Source of the DNA: Pirellulales bacterium
GTDB taxonomy: Bacteria; Planctomycetota; Planctomycetia; Pirellulales; Lacipirellulaceae
Reading direction: 5' to 3'
Assembly (NCBI GenBank): GCA_019636345.1
Contig: JAHBXQ010000002.1
Span: forward strand, 372,001-436,000
Length of the DNA stretch: 64,000 nucleotides
Under the pieces are notes generated by a model. That model was given only the letters and a program-made list of their open reading frames with translations. It made no database searches and was not told the origin of the DNA. The position numbers and the translations under genes are program-made. Shown in pieces: positions 47,487 to 57,451 of this stretch; position 1 is the stretch's first letter; each line of letters starts with the position of its first letter.

Positions 47487-47645
47487 GTGCCTATCCCAGT
47501 ATTTGTGGATATTGTTCTAAATCAAATCGCGACAGTTTGCCGACTTTTTTTGCCCAGACTTCCTGGTCGACCGAGCCTCTCCGGCTTGCGGCAAGCCGCT
47601 TTCCCAGCGGGAACAGGTCCTCTGCGGACCGGAAAAACTTGGCGC

Positions 47646-48233
47646 CTAGCCCGCGGCAAGGCTCCCGGCGCCCAGGGAATCGCCCAGGGAACACGCCGCG
47701 GCCGCGGCCCGTCGCAGCCGTCGTCCCGCTTCGCGGGTGAGCCGGCGAACGCGCCGCCGGCCCGAATCAAACCCCGACGTGCTCAGCGCCGTCGGCACGG
47801 GCGAGCATGCTTCGGCCGCGGGGGCCGGTTCACTTGGCCCGCCGAATTGCCACAACCTGCAGTCGACCTGGTGGAACTCGAGCGCCCGATCGATCCGCCG
47901 CCACAGATCGCAATCGCGCACCGGCACCCGCTTGCCGAATCGGTCCCAATGCCAGTCGTTGAGGCGCCACTCGGACAGCCCCCGACGCAGTCCTCGGCTC
48001 ACGTAGCGGCTCTTGGTGACCAGAGCCACTCGAGCAGGGTGGTCGAGCGCCTCCAGCCCGCGGACGACCGCCAGCAGTTCGAGACGCTCGGGGCAGTCGA
48101 TCGGCTCGACGTCGGTCGCGGCGAAGACGATGCCCGAGCCCAAATGCTCCAGCGAGAATCGCCAGCGGTTGCCGTCGATCGGGTTCGACTCGGCCTCGGC
48201 GAAGAGGAGGTACAGCGGAAGCGCACTGGTCAT
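47646..48233 (-). CDS. RNase HI-like protein lacking catalytic residues
   Basis: A 195-residue protein. The middle aligns by eye with E. coli RNase HI: ERLELLAVVRGLEAL matches the helix with Glu48 (present as Glu52), VTKSRYVSRGL matches the TDSQYV motif but has Lys74 in place of the metal-binding aspartate, and CDLWRRIDRALEFHQVDCRLW matches the later helix. The first strand reads LYLLFAEAES, without the DGS aspartate, and the C-terminal aspartate region is replaced by a Pro/Arg-rich tail. RNase H activity by two-metal catalysis is improbable. I recall similar forms in planctomycetes. It lies 159 bases upstream of glgB. Confidence 0.75.
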   Translation of the reverse strand: MTSALPLYLLFAEAESNPIDGNRWRFSLEHLGSGIVFAATDVEPIDCPERLELLAVVRGLEALDHPARVALVTKSRYVSRGLRRGLSEWRLNDWHWDRFGKRVPVRDCDLWRRIDRALEFHQVDCRLWQFGGPSEPAPAAEACSPVPTALSTSGFDSGRRRVRRLTREAGRRLRRAAAAACSLGDSLGAGSLAAG

Positions 48234-49192
48234 GACGGGCGGCTCGTGCAATACCCCGCCGTCGCGGTCTCTGGAGACCAACGACGCGAGAACGCCGCAA
48301 CCTAGCCTGCTTCCGTCAGGCCGTTTGCTCGTTCCTCTCCGGACCCGCATCCGTTGCGCGCCAAGTCGAGAGCGAACTCGACCCAGGGTACGGTATCGGC
48401 GCATCTTGCCTGATCACTTCACTCTTCGCAGGCGAAAGTTTTCACTTCGTCGGCGAACCGCGCGTCAGCCGCCTTGTTGGGCGAAGCTTGCGAATGATCG
48501 CCGCAGGGCTCACGCTCTTGGCGCGACCCGCCCTGTGCAGCGATGGGTTGACCGACTCTCCGGTCGAACAGGCCGAGACCAGCCGGCGTTTCACCTGGAT
48601 TTGCGACTTTGGTTGCGACAACTCCAGGGCCGCTCAGTTTTCTCGGGGCGCCATGCCCTTGTTCGCGTGGGCTGGAGGACGTGTCGGGAAAACAGGGCCG
48701 CGACGTCAGACCGTCGAGGCCATGCCGCGCTTCCGTTGGAACAACGGATCGGCCCTGGCGACAACTCGGGTTGAACCATGACCGCACGACGGACGTGCGA
48801 CGTCGTCGAGCCAGCGGCGCTCGGGGCCGCCTCTCCCTGTAAGCAAAGCCGAAATATGGCAGAAGCGGAAATACCTCCTGCGGGGGAGGGATCGAATCGG
48901 ATAAAGCAACTACTCCGTTCAGGGGGGGCGGGTTACGCAGCCGTCGTGGAGTCCGGAAAGTACGGCAGTATCGAGCGGACCGGCTTCGACAGAACTTTCT
49001 CGCGGGAAAGATGCATCGTCGTTTCGGCAATCCGCATAACCGTGCGCATTCCTGGGACCTACGCTTATAACGTCGACGGACGGCGCGGATTGTGCCAATT
49101 CGTCGAGTGATTCGTGGGTGTTTATCAACCAGTCGGCGAAACCCAGTCGCGGGCGACTCGAACAGTCGAGTCTCCCCGCATGCGAGGCGACC
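48234..49192. other. 959-base gap with no supported gene
   Basis: Several open frames cross the gap but none shows a recognisable motif, signal peptide or ribosome site. It has no obvious repeat, tRNA or strong terminator. Part of it may be a degraded gene. The last 100 bases (TTATAACG at about 49066) may contain a promoter for the 49193 gene. Confidence 0.4.
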
Positions 49193-49609
49193 ATGAATTT
49201 CGGCATGTATTTGGTGCGAGAAGGTCGCTTGACCAGCGACGAATTCTTCGCCCTCCTGGAACTGCAAATCGCCTCGCGTCCTCAGTTGGGAACCTTGGCG
49301 ATCGAAACCGGACGGCTCTCGGTTCGCCAAGTTTTTCAGGTGCTTCGCTGCCAGTGCGAATCGACCAGTCGGATGTTCGGCGAGGTCGCCGTCGAATTGG
49401 GATTCCTCACCGAAGAAGACGTCGCGGTGCTGGTGTATCAGCAATCGCAACGTTCGGCATCGCTGCCGGAATTGCTGGTCCTGCACGGCTATGCCGAGCC
49501 GGGGCTCGTGGAGCAATGGCTCGACGACTACCGGTCCTGTCAGGGTCGGGCTGCCGCGGCGTCCGGCGGTTTGACGGCGTACGAAGCCGCTTCGGCGGCT
49601 GTGTGCTGA
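49193..49609 (+). CDS. Helical protein resembling GspE/MshEN N-terminal modules
   Basis: A 138-residue soluble protein with two similar segments: FGMYLVREGRLTSDEFFALL near residue 3 and GEVAVELGFLTEEDVAVLVY near residue 62. Both have the G-x-L-T-x-(E/D)-(D/E) helix pattern seen at the N-termini of type II/IV pilus ATPases, where it can bind cyclic di-GMP (MshEN). The resemblance is by eye and partial. The ATG is 4 bases after a GCGAC stretch and no classic ribosome site is seen. Function unknown. Confidence 0.65.
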   Translation: MNFGMYLVREGRLTSDEFFALLELQIASRPQLGTLAIETGRLSVRQVFQVLRCQCESTSRMFGEVAVELGFLTEEDVAVLVYQQSQRSASLPELLVLHGYAEPGLVEQWLDDYRSCQGRAAAASGGLTAYEAASAAVC

Positions 49610-49984
49610 GCGCCTCGCGGCCTCGAGCCGGCCCGTGATTCTGGCACGCACGGAGTCTGCGGCCTGTCGTTTGCGGAGATGGTGGGCGGAATCGCGCGCC
49701 GAACATCGCCCCGCCCGTTGGCATATAGCTCAATATCTGCCGTCGACAGCCCTCCGGCACAGCCGTTTTGCCGCAACACGTGCTGCCTTGCCGGGCAGGG
49801 TGCAATCTTGCCGTTGTTGGCGAGTTCCCAATGGATCGCCGGGTGCGATGCTCCGAATCGCTGGCTACAATAAACGACTCAGGACAAGACTCGAATGCTG
49901 CGGTCGGCAGACGTGAGGCCATTCCCCGTCCCCCGATGTTCGCCGTATTCGTTGCCCCGACCCCGATGAGAAAGGCGATGCTCC
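49610..49984. other. Intergenic region before the M8-like protease gene
   Basis: No gene or repeat is supported. TACAAT at 49866-49871 is a good -10 box, but the -35 position is weak (GTGCGA). Confidence 0.4.
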
Positions 49985-50998
49985 ATGAGGCGACGTCTTG
50001 GAGCGTTCGCTGTGGCGTACGCCGTGATCGCCCTGGGCTGTCCTGGAGCGCGGGCGGCGTTCGAGTTGACGCTCAGCTACTCCCCAGAAATCACTGACCC
50101 ACAGCGGGCCGCAATCGAGCAAGGGGCCCAGACCTGGCGGGACCTCGTCCTGGGGTATCAGCCGGGGATTACGCTGACGGGCGTCGCCGTGGAGATCGCC
50201 GTTGCCGATCTCGGGGGGCCGGGAGGGACGCTCGCGCTGGCGTCCTCGCTCGTCAGCCGATTGGAAGGGGGATATTTGCTTTCCGAGTCGGGGCGGGTCG
50301 CCTTCGATCTTCACGACATCGACCTTGTGCTGGAAGACGGGCTCCTGGTCGATCTGGCGACGCACGAGATCGCCCACGTTCTGGGGTTCGGCACGAAGTG
50401 GGCTAGCAACAATTTGCAGACGCCCGGCAGCGAGCAATATCTCGGCCCTGCCGGTCTAAACGCCTATCGCTACGAGTTCGACGACGCCGCGACCTTCGTT
50501 CCCGTCGAACTTGACGGCGGGCTCGGCATGGCCGACTACCACTGGGACGAGTCCCAGACCGTATTCGATTTGCTGGGCCGGCCGCTGAGCGAGGAACTGA
50601 TGACCGGGTATCTGGGGACCGTGAACTATCTCAGCGTCACGACGATCGAGTCGATGCGCGACTTAGGGTTCGTGGTCGTCGATCGGTTGTTTACCGGCAT
50701 CGCGGGAGACGTCAATCAGGACGGAGTCCTTGACCTGTCGGACGTTTCCGCGTTCCAGGCCGGTTGGCTGGCCGACACGACCGCGCTCCACACCGTCGCT
50801 CGGACGAAGCGGGGCGATTTGGACCACAGCGGTCAGACCGAACAGGCAGATTGGGAGTCTCTCACGGCGGCTTTTTTCGAGGCGGGACTCGGCGACCTGC
50901 TGGACGGCCAGCATCCGTGGGGGAGCGAGGCGCCTGAGCCTGACCCGCGGTGGGCGCTGCTGTTGCTCGCGTGTTGGATGTGCCGACGCCGGGCGTAG
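49985..50998 (+). CDS. Leishmanolysin-like secreted metalloprotease with dockerin-like repeats and PEP-CTERM-like tail
   Basis: A 337-residue exported protein. Residues 1-25 (GAFAVAYAVIALGCPGARA) are a signal peptide. DLATHEIAHVLGFG near residue 124 is an HExxH zinc site; HWDESQ near residue 181 may give the third histidine and ELMTGYLG the methionine turn, as in M8-type proteases. Two repeats, GDVNQDGVLDLSDVSAF (about 240) and GDLDHSGQTEQADWESL (about 276), are type I dockerin-like calcium loops; the second is less regular. APEPDPRWALLLLACWMCRRRA at the end resembles a short PEP-CTERM sorting signal. Confidence 0.8.
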   Translation: MRRRLGAFAVAYAVIALGCPGARAAFELTLSYSPEITDPQRAAIEQGAQTWRDLVLGYQPGITLTGVAVEIAVADLGGPGGTLALASSLVSRLEGGYLLSESGRVAFDLHDIDLVLEDGLLVDLATHEIAHVLGFGTKWASNNLQTPGSEQYLGPAGLNAYRYEFDDAATFVPVELDGGLGMADYHWDESQTVFDLLGRPLSEELMTGYLGTVNYLSVTTIESMRDLGFVVVDRLFTGIAGDVNQDGVLDLSDVSAFQAGWLADTTALHTVARTKRGDLDHSGQTEQADWESLTAAFFEAGLGDLLDGQHPWGSEAPEPDPRWALLLLACWMCRRRA

Positions 50999-51017
50999 AT
51001 CTTCCCGTGTGCGCGAG

Positions 51018-51698
51018 CTAGCCTTCGGCCGCCTCTTCGTGGTCCTCGGTCTCGTCGTGGGTCTCGATTTCCTCGCCGTCGGCCGCGACGGCCGCGTCTT
51101 CTGCGATCGCCTCGTCGAGCGAGACGTCGACCAGGAAGTCGTTGTAGAGGAAGTTCCGCCCCAACAGGGCCGGATAGGTCATGTGCGAGCGGTCGTTGAG
51201 GGTCACGAGACACTCTTTCTCAAAATCGCCCACCCGCAGCCGGACTTCGACCTTGTAGCGGCTTTCGTGGTCCACGGACGTTTTGACGCGGACCGTACTG
51301 ACGATCTTGCCGGTCACCCAGGCCGCGTGCTTCTTGCCGTTGTGAAGCTGGAAGCGAATCTTCTTGCCGATGTTCTTCTTGCGGTCTTTCGATTCCCCCT
51401 CGATCTCCCATTTTTCGACGTGCAGGGAGGTGCTGTGGGCGCCTGTGTCGACCCGGGCCAAGAAGGGGATTCCGGTCTCTGCCTCGACGACGACCGCGGT
51501 GGCTCCGATGAGCCGCTTGCCGTCGACGACGTCTCCCGCAGCCGGCTTTTGCGGCTGAACCTTGGCGCCGGCTGTCCCAGGACGCAGGCCTCCCCCGAGG
51601 ATCGCCAGCGTCGCCACGAGGCAAAGACTCGCGGCCGCCGGGGCCGCTTTCCGCAGGGCCTTTCCCGCCCGATTGTTCCCAACCGCCAGAATTTGCAC
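51018..51698 (-). CDS. Retropepsin-like aspartic protease, RimB/ATP-dependent zinc protease type
   Basis: A 226-residue protein with a signal-like stretch at residues 21-40 and a retropepsin-like domain: ARVDTGAHSTSLH near residue 84 (the DTG active site), and TYPALLGRNFLYNDFLVDV near 173. The last 30 residues are acidic. These proteins are named ATP-dependent zinc proteases in databases and occur with ATP-grasp ligases. It is divergent from the transglutaminase/7TM and ATP-grasp pair across 275 bases. The start is a GTG with AAGGGA 8 bases before it. Confidence 0.85.
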   Translation of the reverse strand: MQILAVGNNRAGKALRKAAPAAASLCLVATLAILGGGLRPGTAGAKVQPQKPAAGDVVDGKRLIGATAVVVEAETGIPFLARVDTGAHSTSLHVEKWEIEGESKDRKKNIGKKIRFQLHNGKKHAAWVTGKIVSTVRVKTSVDHESRYKVEVRLRVGDFEKECLVTLNDRSHMTYPALLGRNFLYNDFLVDVSLDEAIAEDAAVAADGEEIETHDETEDHEEAAEG

Positions 51699-51973
51699 GT
51701 CGATCCCTTTTTTCCAATTTGTCAGGTTTCTACGATTTGGCTAATGATCAAACTCGATCGGCTCCCCGGGAGCAGCCACTTGCGGCTCGAAGGGGCGAAT
51801 TGCGGCAATCTGCGGCTGACCCCCGGGAAGGGCCGAACAACCGGCCCCAGGCCCCCAAATCGCGGCATTGAATCCAAACAATCCCCTTTGCGCAACGTAT
51901 ACTCTCTCAACATTTTGCCGTTTGACGCGCACCGTCGTCAAACGAGTCTCGGCTTTTTCTTGGTACGTCTGAA

Positions 51974-53584
51974 ATGGGCGCCCGTTCGCTGAGTAATCTC
52001 GCTGCGATTGCATTTCTCGTCCTGGGGGTGCTGGCCATCGGTCTGCGCTTCCGGTCCCGCGAGGCGATCCAGGAGGCTGAAACCGACAGCCGGTGGCGGG
52101 TCACCTACAACTACGAGCTCGAACCGAGCGGCGACTTGACCGGCGAGGCCCTCGTCTGCATCGGGCTGCCGCTGGAGACCCCTTTCGCGAAGATCGTCAC
52201 CCAAGAGTTCACCCACCCGGATCTCAAGGCGAAACGGGCCGATCCGCTTGCCTCGGGGACCCGGGAATTGCGAGCCGTCGCTATGCACGGCGGCAAATAC
52301 CCGCTGACGGCCGAGTTCGAGATTGAACTTAGCCCGAAGACGGGGGGGTGGAGCCCGTCGATGCCCAAGGAACTGCTCACGACCAACCGCCGGGTTTTGT
52401 ACCTGAAAGACGAGGACATGCTTCCCAAGAGCAGTCCGACCGTCCAACGCGAGATCCGCAAGATTCCCCGCAACGTGACGACCGAAAGCGAGAAGCTGCA
52501 GTGGCTGTTCGAAGTCTGCTCGCGCGACTTGCGCGGGATCAGCGGCGCCGACGATCCGCTGGCCGACGAAGTGCCGCAGGTGCTCCACGAGAGCAAGCGG
52601 GCGGCCACGCCGTTGGGCCGAGCCCGGACGTTCGTCACGTTGTGTCGCGCCGCGGGGATTCCGGCTCGGCTGGTGACCGGTTTTGAGTTGCGGCAGGCTC
52701 GCGACGCCCAGCCGCACGTCTGGACCGAGGTCTACACCGGCAAGCGTTGGGTTCCGTTCGATCCCGAGTTCGGCTATGCCAGGCGGATGCCGATCAACTT
52801 CTTTCCGGTTCGTCGCGGCGGGGCGCCGCAGGTGTGGCGAATTCCGGCCAATTCGGCGATGCAAGGCGTACTGGCCCGGTACGCCATCGAGCGGATGGGC
52901 CCTCCCGAGTCGCTGCTGCATAGCGAGATCCCGCACCCGGTGCAGATTCTCGATCTGACCCGCCTGCCGCTGGAAATGCACCAGGCGATGTCGTTGATTC
53001 TGCTGCTGCCGTTCGGGGCCGTCATCACGGCCGTGTTCCGCAACATTATCGGCCTCAAGACGTTCGGCACGTTCGCCCCCGCGCTGTTGGCGATGAGCTT
53101 CATCTACGCCGACTGGGGGACCGGCATCTTGATCCTGGCGGTCGTGTTGACCGCGGGGTTCACCAGTCGGCGCTGGCTTGAGCGACTGCGGTTGTTGATG
53201 GTGCCGCGGCTGAGCATTGTGCTGACGACGATCATCCTGTTCATCATGTTCGGGGTGTCGCTCTTGGACTATCTCAACCTGACCCCCAGCGCCCAGGCGG
53301 TGCTGCTGCCGATGGTGATCTTGACGACGCTGACCGAGCGGTTCTTCGTGACCAGCGAGGAAGACGGCCCTGCGTTCGCGATGAAGCTGGCGCTGGGGAC
53401 GCTCGTCGTCGCCTCGATCTGCTATGCGATTCTCGCCTGGGACGCGGTCGGCCAGTGGATCCTCGCCTATCCCGAGGCCCATTTCGTCACGATTGCGGTG
53501 TTGATGTACATCGGACGATACACCGGCTATCGATTGAGCGAGCTCGTGCGGTTCCGCGACTTCGTCAAGGGCCAGGAGGGCTAG
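51974..53584 (+). CDS. Inactive transglutaminase fused to 7 TM helices (UUP1-type)
   Basis: A 536-residue protein. A membrane helix at residues 8-25 precedes a beta-rich outer domain. Residues 165-265 resemble a transglutaminase-like core (TLCRAAGIPARLVTGFELRQ, AQPHVWTEVYTGKRWVPFDP) with the His and Asp, but the residue where the catalytic cysteine is expected (before RARTFVTLC) reads LGR, so it is probably inactive. From about residue 330 seven hydrophobic helices follow. It lies directly before the ATP-grasp gene. Its role is thought to be in membrane-linked peptide or glutamate modification, but the substrate is unknown. Confidence 0.85.
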   Translation: MGARSLSNLAAIAFLVLGVLAIGLRFRSREAIQEAETDSRWRVTYNYELEPSGDLTGEALVCIGLPLETPFAKIVTQEFTHPDLKAKRADPLASGTRELRAVAMHGGKYPLTAEFEIELSPKTGGWSPSMPKELLTTNRRVLYLKDEDMLPKSSPTVQREIRKIPRNVTTESEKLQWLFEVCSRDLRGISGADDPLADEVPQVLHESKRAATPLGRARTFVTLCRAAGIPARLVTGFELRQARDAQPHVWTEVYTGKRWVPFDPEFGYARRMPINFFPVRRGGAPQVWRIPANSAMQGVLARYAIERMGPPESLLHSEIPHPVQILDLTRLPLEMHQAMSLILLLPFGAVITAVFRNIIGLKTFGTFAPALLAMSFIYADWGTGILILAVVLTAGFTSRRWLERLRLLMVPRLSIVLTTIILFIMFGVSLLDYLNLTPSAQAVLLPMVILTTLTERFFVTSEEDGPAFAMKLALGTLVVASICYAILAWDAVGQWILAYPEAHFVTIAVLMYIGRYTGYRLSELVRFRDFVKGQEG

Positions 53585-53589
53585 CCACC

Positions 53590-54591
53590 GTGAGCGGCAA
53601 CTCCAACAAGTGGTTCGTTTGGCCCGACGAACTGCGTCGGCGCGGGATCCTGGGGATCAACCAGCGCAACGTCGATTACATCGGCGCGCTCAATCCTCGG
53701 CTCCTCTACCCGCGCGTCGACAACAAACTGATCACCAAGCAAGTCTGTCAGGCCCACGGCATTCCCGTCCCGGACACCTACTTCGTTCTCGATACGCAGT
53801 CCGACGTCACCAATTTCATGGAGACGCTGGGAGACCGCTCCGACTTCGTCTGCAAGCCGGCCCGCGGTTCCGGGGGACGCGGCATCGTCGTCATCAGCCA
53901 GCGCCGCGGCAACGATTTTTTCACGCCCGGCGGACGGCTCGTCACCGCCGGCGAACTGCGCTATCACCTCTCGACCACCATGTCGGGCTTGTATTCGCTC
54001 GGGGGACAAGTCGACGAGGTGATCGTCGAGCAGCGGATCGTGAATCACCCCGCTCTCACTGAAATCGTCGTCGGCGGAACCCCCGACATCCGCGTCATCA
54101 CCCTCCGCGGCGTGCCGGTCATGGCGATGACGCGCCTGCCGACCGAGGCCTCCCACGGCAAAGCGAATCTCCACCAGGGCGCCGTCGCCGCAGCGGTCGA
54201 TCTGATGACCGGCCGCACCTTCGGCGGCGTCTGTCGCGATCGCACCGTCGAGCGTCACCCGGACACCGGAGCGTCGATCATCGGCATCGAGATTCCGGAA
54301 TGGAAGCGGCTCATCAGCGCCGCAATGCGGCTGAGCGACGCCCTGGAGATGGGCTACGTGGGGGTCGATTTCGTGATCGACGTCGCCGCGGGGCCGGTCG
54401 TGCTCGAAGCGAACGCCCGGCCCGGCTTGGCGATCCAGCTCGCGCACCGCGAGGGGCTTGTCCCGCGGCTCAAGTTCGTCGAGGAATTGCTCGCAGCCGG
54501 CGCTTCGCACGAAGACCGCTGGAAAATCATCGAGAAGCTCTGCGAGCGGTTCGGCAGGCATGCGCCGCGGGGTGAGCCGGAGCGTTCCTGA
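53590..54591 (+). CDS. ATP-grasp ligase, alpha-L-glutamate ligase-like (RimK type)
   Basis: A 333-residue ATP-grasp enzyme. [17 protein letters not shown] near residue 94 is the nucleotide-binding loop, [18 protein letters not shown] near 165 the core strand, and [16 protein letters not shown] near 273 carries the Glu-Asn magnesium ligands. RimK-like ligases add amino acids to a peptide or protein C-terminus. With the neighbouring retropepsin-like protease and 7TM protein it forms a trio seen in other phyla. The start is the GTG 8 bases after the stop of the 7TM gene. Confidence 0.88.
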   Translation: MSGNSNKWFVWPDELRRRGILGINQRNVDYIGALNPRLLYPRVDNKLITKQVCQAHGIPVPDTYFVLDTQSDVTNFMETLGDRSDFVCKPARGSGGRGIVVISQRRGNDFFTPGGRLVTAGELRYHLSTTMSGLYSLGGQVDEVIVEQRIVNHPALTEIVVGGTPDIRVITLRGVPVMAMTRLPTEASHGKANLHQGAVAAAVDLMTGRTFGGVCRDRTVERHPDTGASIIGIEIPEWKRLISAAMRLSDALEMGYVGVDFVIDVAAGPVVLEANARPGLAIQLAHREGLVPRLKFVEELLAAGASHEDRWKIIEKLCERFGRHAPRGEPERS

Positions 54592-54820
54592 AGCTTTCGC
54601 GACGCCCCCGCGCGGCGAACCCGCCGAATCTCTCGACGCTCCTGGCGATTTCAAAGCCCAGCCGCGGGCCGATATTGCAATCGCGCACGCGAATTCAGCG
54701 ATGCCGGCAAAAACGGGGCCGCAGACGACGCGCCCCATTCTGTCGCGGGACGAGCGGGCTACAATGCGGGTTTTCGCAACTCGCCATCCCGATCGCCCGT
54801 CGCGCAAGGAGCCTTCCCCC

Positions 54821-56134
<1,314 letters not shown>

Positions 56135-56137
56135 CTT

Positions 56138-56261
56138 AAAAAGGGGACAGGTCCATTTCCTCCGCTCCATCTTCCGCTTCCTCAGCCCGCGCGGGGCGGG
56201 GGAATGTTCGAAAAGCTACCGACGCCTGCCCGCTGTGTTAATCTGGACCTGTCCCCTTTTT
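56138..56261. repeat. REPIN-like unit A (inverted REP pair)
   Basis: Inverted termini AAAAGGGGACAGGTCCATTT and TGGACCTGTCCCCTTTTT enclose about 85 bases with ATGTTCGAAAAG. The unit is nearly identical to the one at 60107-60225, in the same orientation. The termini match those flanking the tyrosine transposase gene at 57452, which suggests mobilisation by that enzyme. Confidence 0.88.
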
Positions 56262-56608
56262 GCCCTCCCCTTTTTGCCCAAAAAGGCGTCGTTGTTGAAA
56301 CCCCAAGAGCCGCAGGAGCGGCTGACGATATCCCAGTAATCGGACGGCAGAAGGATACCGCTGTAGCCAAGGACTGGCCTGGCCACCGAAGCCTTGATGA
56401 TCCGAACTGGACTCTGGCGAAGAATGATGCGTGGATTCAAGGCATCATTAGCAGGCGAGAGAAGGTCTACACCGGCTCTCCGACCAATCGACCAAACGTT
56501 TGGGACTCGATAAACAATCGAGAGACTGTCTACGGAAGAGAGCTTCGACAGTTGCAAGAGGCTGGCTACACCTGGGATGGCGATTATCTTGTCCCGCCGA
56601 CACCATGA
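56204..56608 (+). pseudogene. Orphan polymorphic-toxin C-terminal tip fused to REPIN sequence
   Basis: An open frame of 134 codons. Its first about 25 codons come from REPIN A (the same ATG and peptide start, MFEK, occur in unit C at 60172), so the start is probably not that of the original protein. From about residue 38 (AGAADDIPVIGRQKDTAVAK) the protein reads like the extreme C-terminus of RHS or other polymorphic toxins: DWPGHRSLDDPNWTLAKNDA, then TNRPNVWDSINNRETVYG and a terminal GYTWDGDYLVPP. This identification is from memory of toxin tips and has no catalytic residue check. The probable immunity gene follows 20 bases downstream. Confidence 0.55.
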
Positions 56609-56627
56609 GCCTGGAAGGAACTAGATA

Positions 56628-57134
56628 ATGGCAATGCTAGATAGAACCCTTGAGAAGCTCGCTTCCGAGTGCACGCATGGGTACGGGCCGTCTCCATTAC
56701 CGAATCAGATTGACGAAGAAGTCGAATCGCTAGTTCACGCGGTGGCGAGTGATGGCGAAACCGACCCTCTTACCAAGATGAACGAAACGCATGGATTCGT
56801 TCTCTTGGCGTACGCCGAGCGAATGGCTTCTCTGGCTGTTCGGGAAAACAGCGTTGATACCTTGTCGAAAGGGTTGGTGGCCCTACGCATTGCCAGCAAG
56901 CTCATCTATGTCAAGGAAGCTTTGCCAGTTCTTGCGCTGATGTACAACAGTGCAAACAAGCTTGGCATTGATCCAACGAATCTGTTCTCTACCTTGGTTC
57001 TCCGCGATGGCGATGAGCTAAAAGTGTTTGTAGACAGCTTCCTATGCCGATCCGCCGAAGATCGTAGTATTCAAGCGATGGGGTACGTTGAAGGCGAGGA
57101 TGAAGCAGGGTTTCGTTACGTAAGGACGTGGTGA
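56628..57134 (+). CDS. Probable immunity protein for the toxin tip
   Basis: A 168-residue soluble, mainly helical acidic protein (EVESLVHAVASDGE, HGFVLLAYAERMASLAVREN). I know no named family. It is visibly more A+T-rich than neighbouring core genes. An all-helical acidic protein directly after a toxin C-terminal domain is the normal position of an immunity gene. The second ATG (MLDRTL, two codons in) is an alternative start; no strong ribosome site is seen. Confidence 0.6.
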   Translation: MAMLDRTLEKLASECTHGYGPSPLPNQIDEEVESLVHAVASDGETDPLTKMNETHGFVLLAYAERMASLAVRENSVDTLSKGLVALRIASKLIYVKEALPVLALMYNSANKLGIDPTNLFSTLVLRDGDELKVFVDSFLCRSAEDRSIQAMGYVEGEDEAGFRYVRTW

Positions 57135-57152
57135 CCCGTGGGGGCAAATAAT

Positions 57153-57248
57153 CGCGCCGCCACAAACCCCCGCCAATCCCAGTGTGAAACCAGCGTGAGG
57201 TACAAAAAGTCGCGTCGCCGGAAACCTCCGCCAATCCCAGCCTGAAAT
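57153..57248. repeat. Tandem direct repeat, about 38 bases at 58-base spacing
   Basis: CGCGCCGCCACAAACCCCCG (57153) and CGCGTCGCCGGAAACCTCCG (57211) begin two similar segments that continue CCAATCCCAG. They lie after the immunity gene and could be remains of a repeated gene end. Confidence 0.5.
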
Positions 57249-57383
57249 CACCCTTAACCACCTCGAAGCAGCCCATCGAATTGTCGCCGCCCAACGACTG
57301 ATGACTCCGCCGAAGCCACAACCGACGAGAAAACCGACCGACGCGCGCAGCAGCAGTCGCACGCGGTCAGGGTTCTAGGGATG

Positions 57384-57421
57384 AAAAGGGGACAAGGGAT
57401 GAAAAGGGGACAGGTCCATTT
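57384..57421. repeat. REP sequence at 3' side of the RAYT gene, with partial duplicate
   Basis: AAAAGGGGACAGGTCCATTT at 57402-57421, preceded by a truncated copy AAAAGGGGACA at 57384-57394. Its inverted partner is at 58164-58181, so together they enclose the transposase gene. Confidence 0.85.
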
Positions 57422-57451
57422 CTGCCTTGCGTCCCACGGCATGCCTCAGCC

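Larger units (their letters stand above)
57135..57451. other. Noncoding region between immunity gene and RAYT
   Basis: It contains the direct repeats at 57153-57248 and the left REP at 57384-57421, and no supported gene. Confidence 0.5.

Noticed and set aside
48419-49651. 410-codon minus-strand open frame and a 110-codon plus-strand frame in the gap at 48778
   Set aside because: Neither has a motif, ribosome site or plausible composition; the long frame overlaps the supported gene at 49193.
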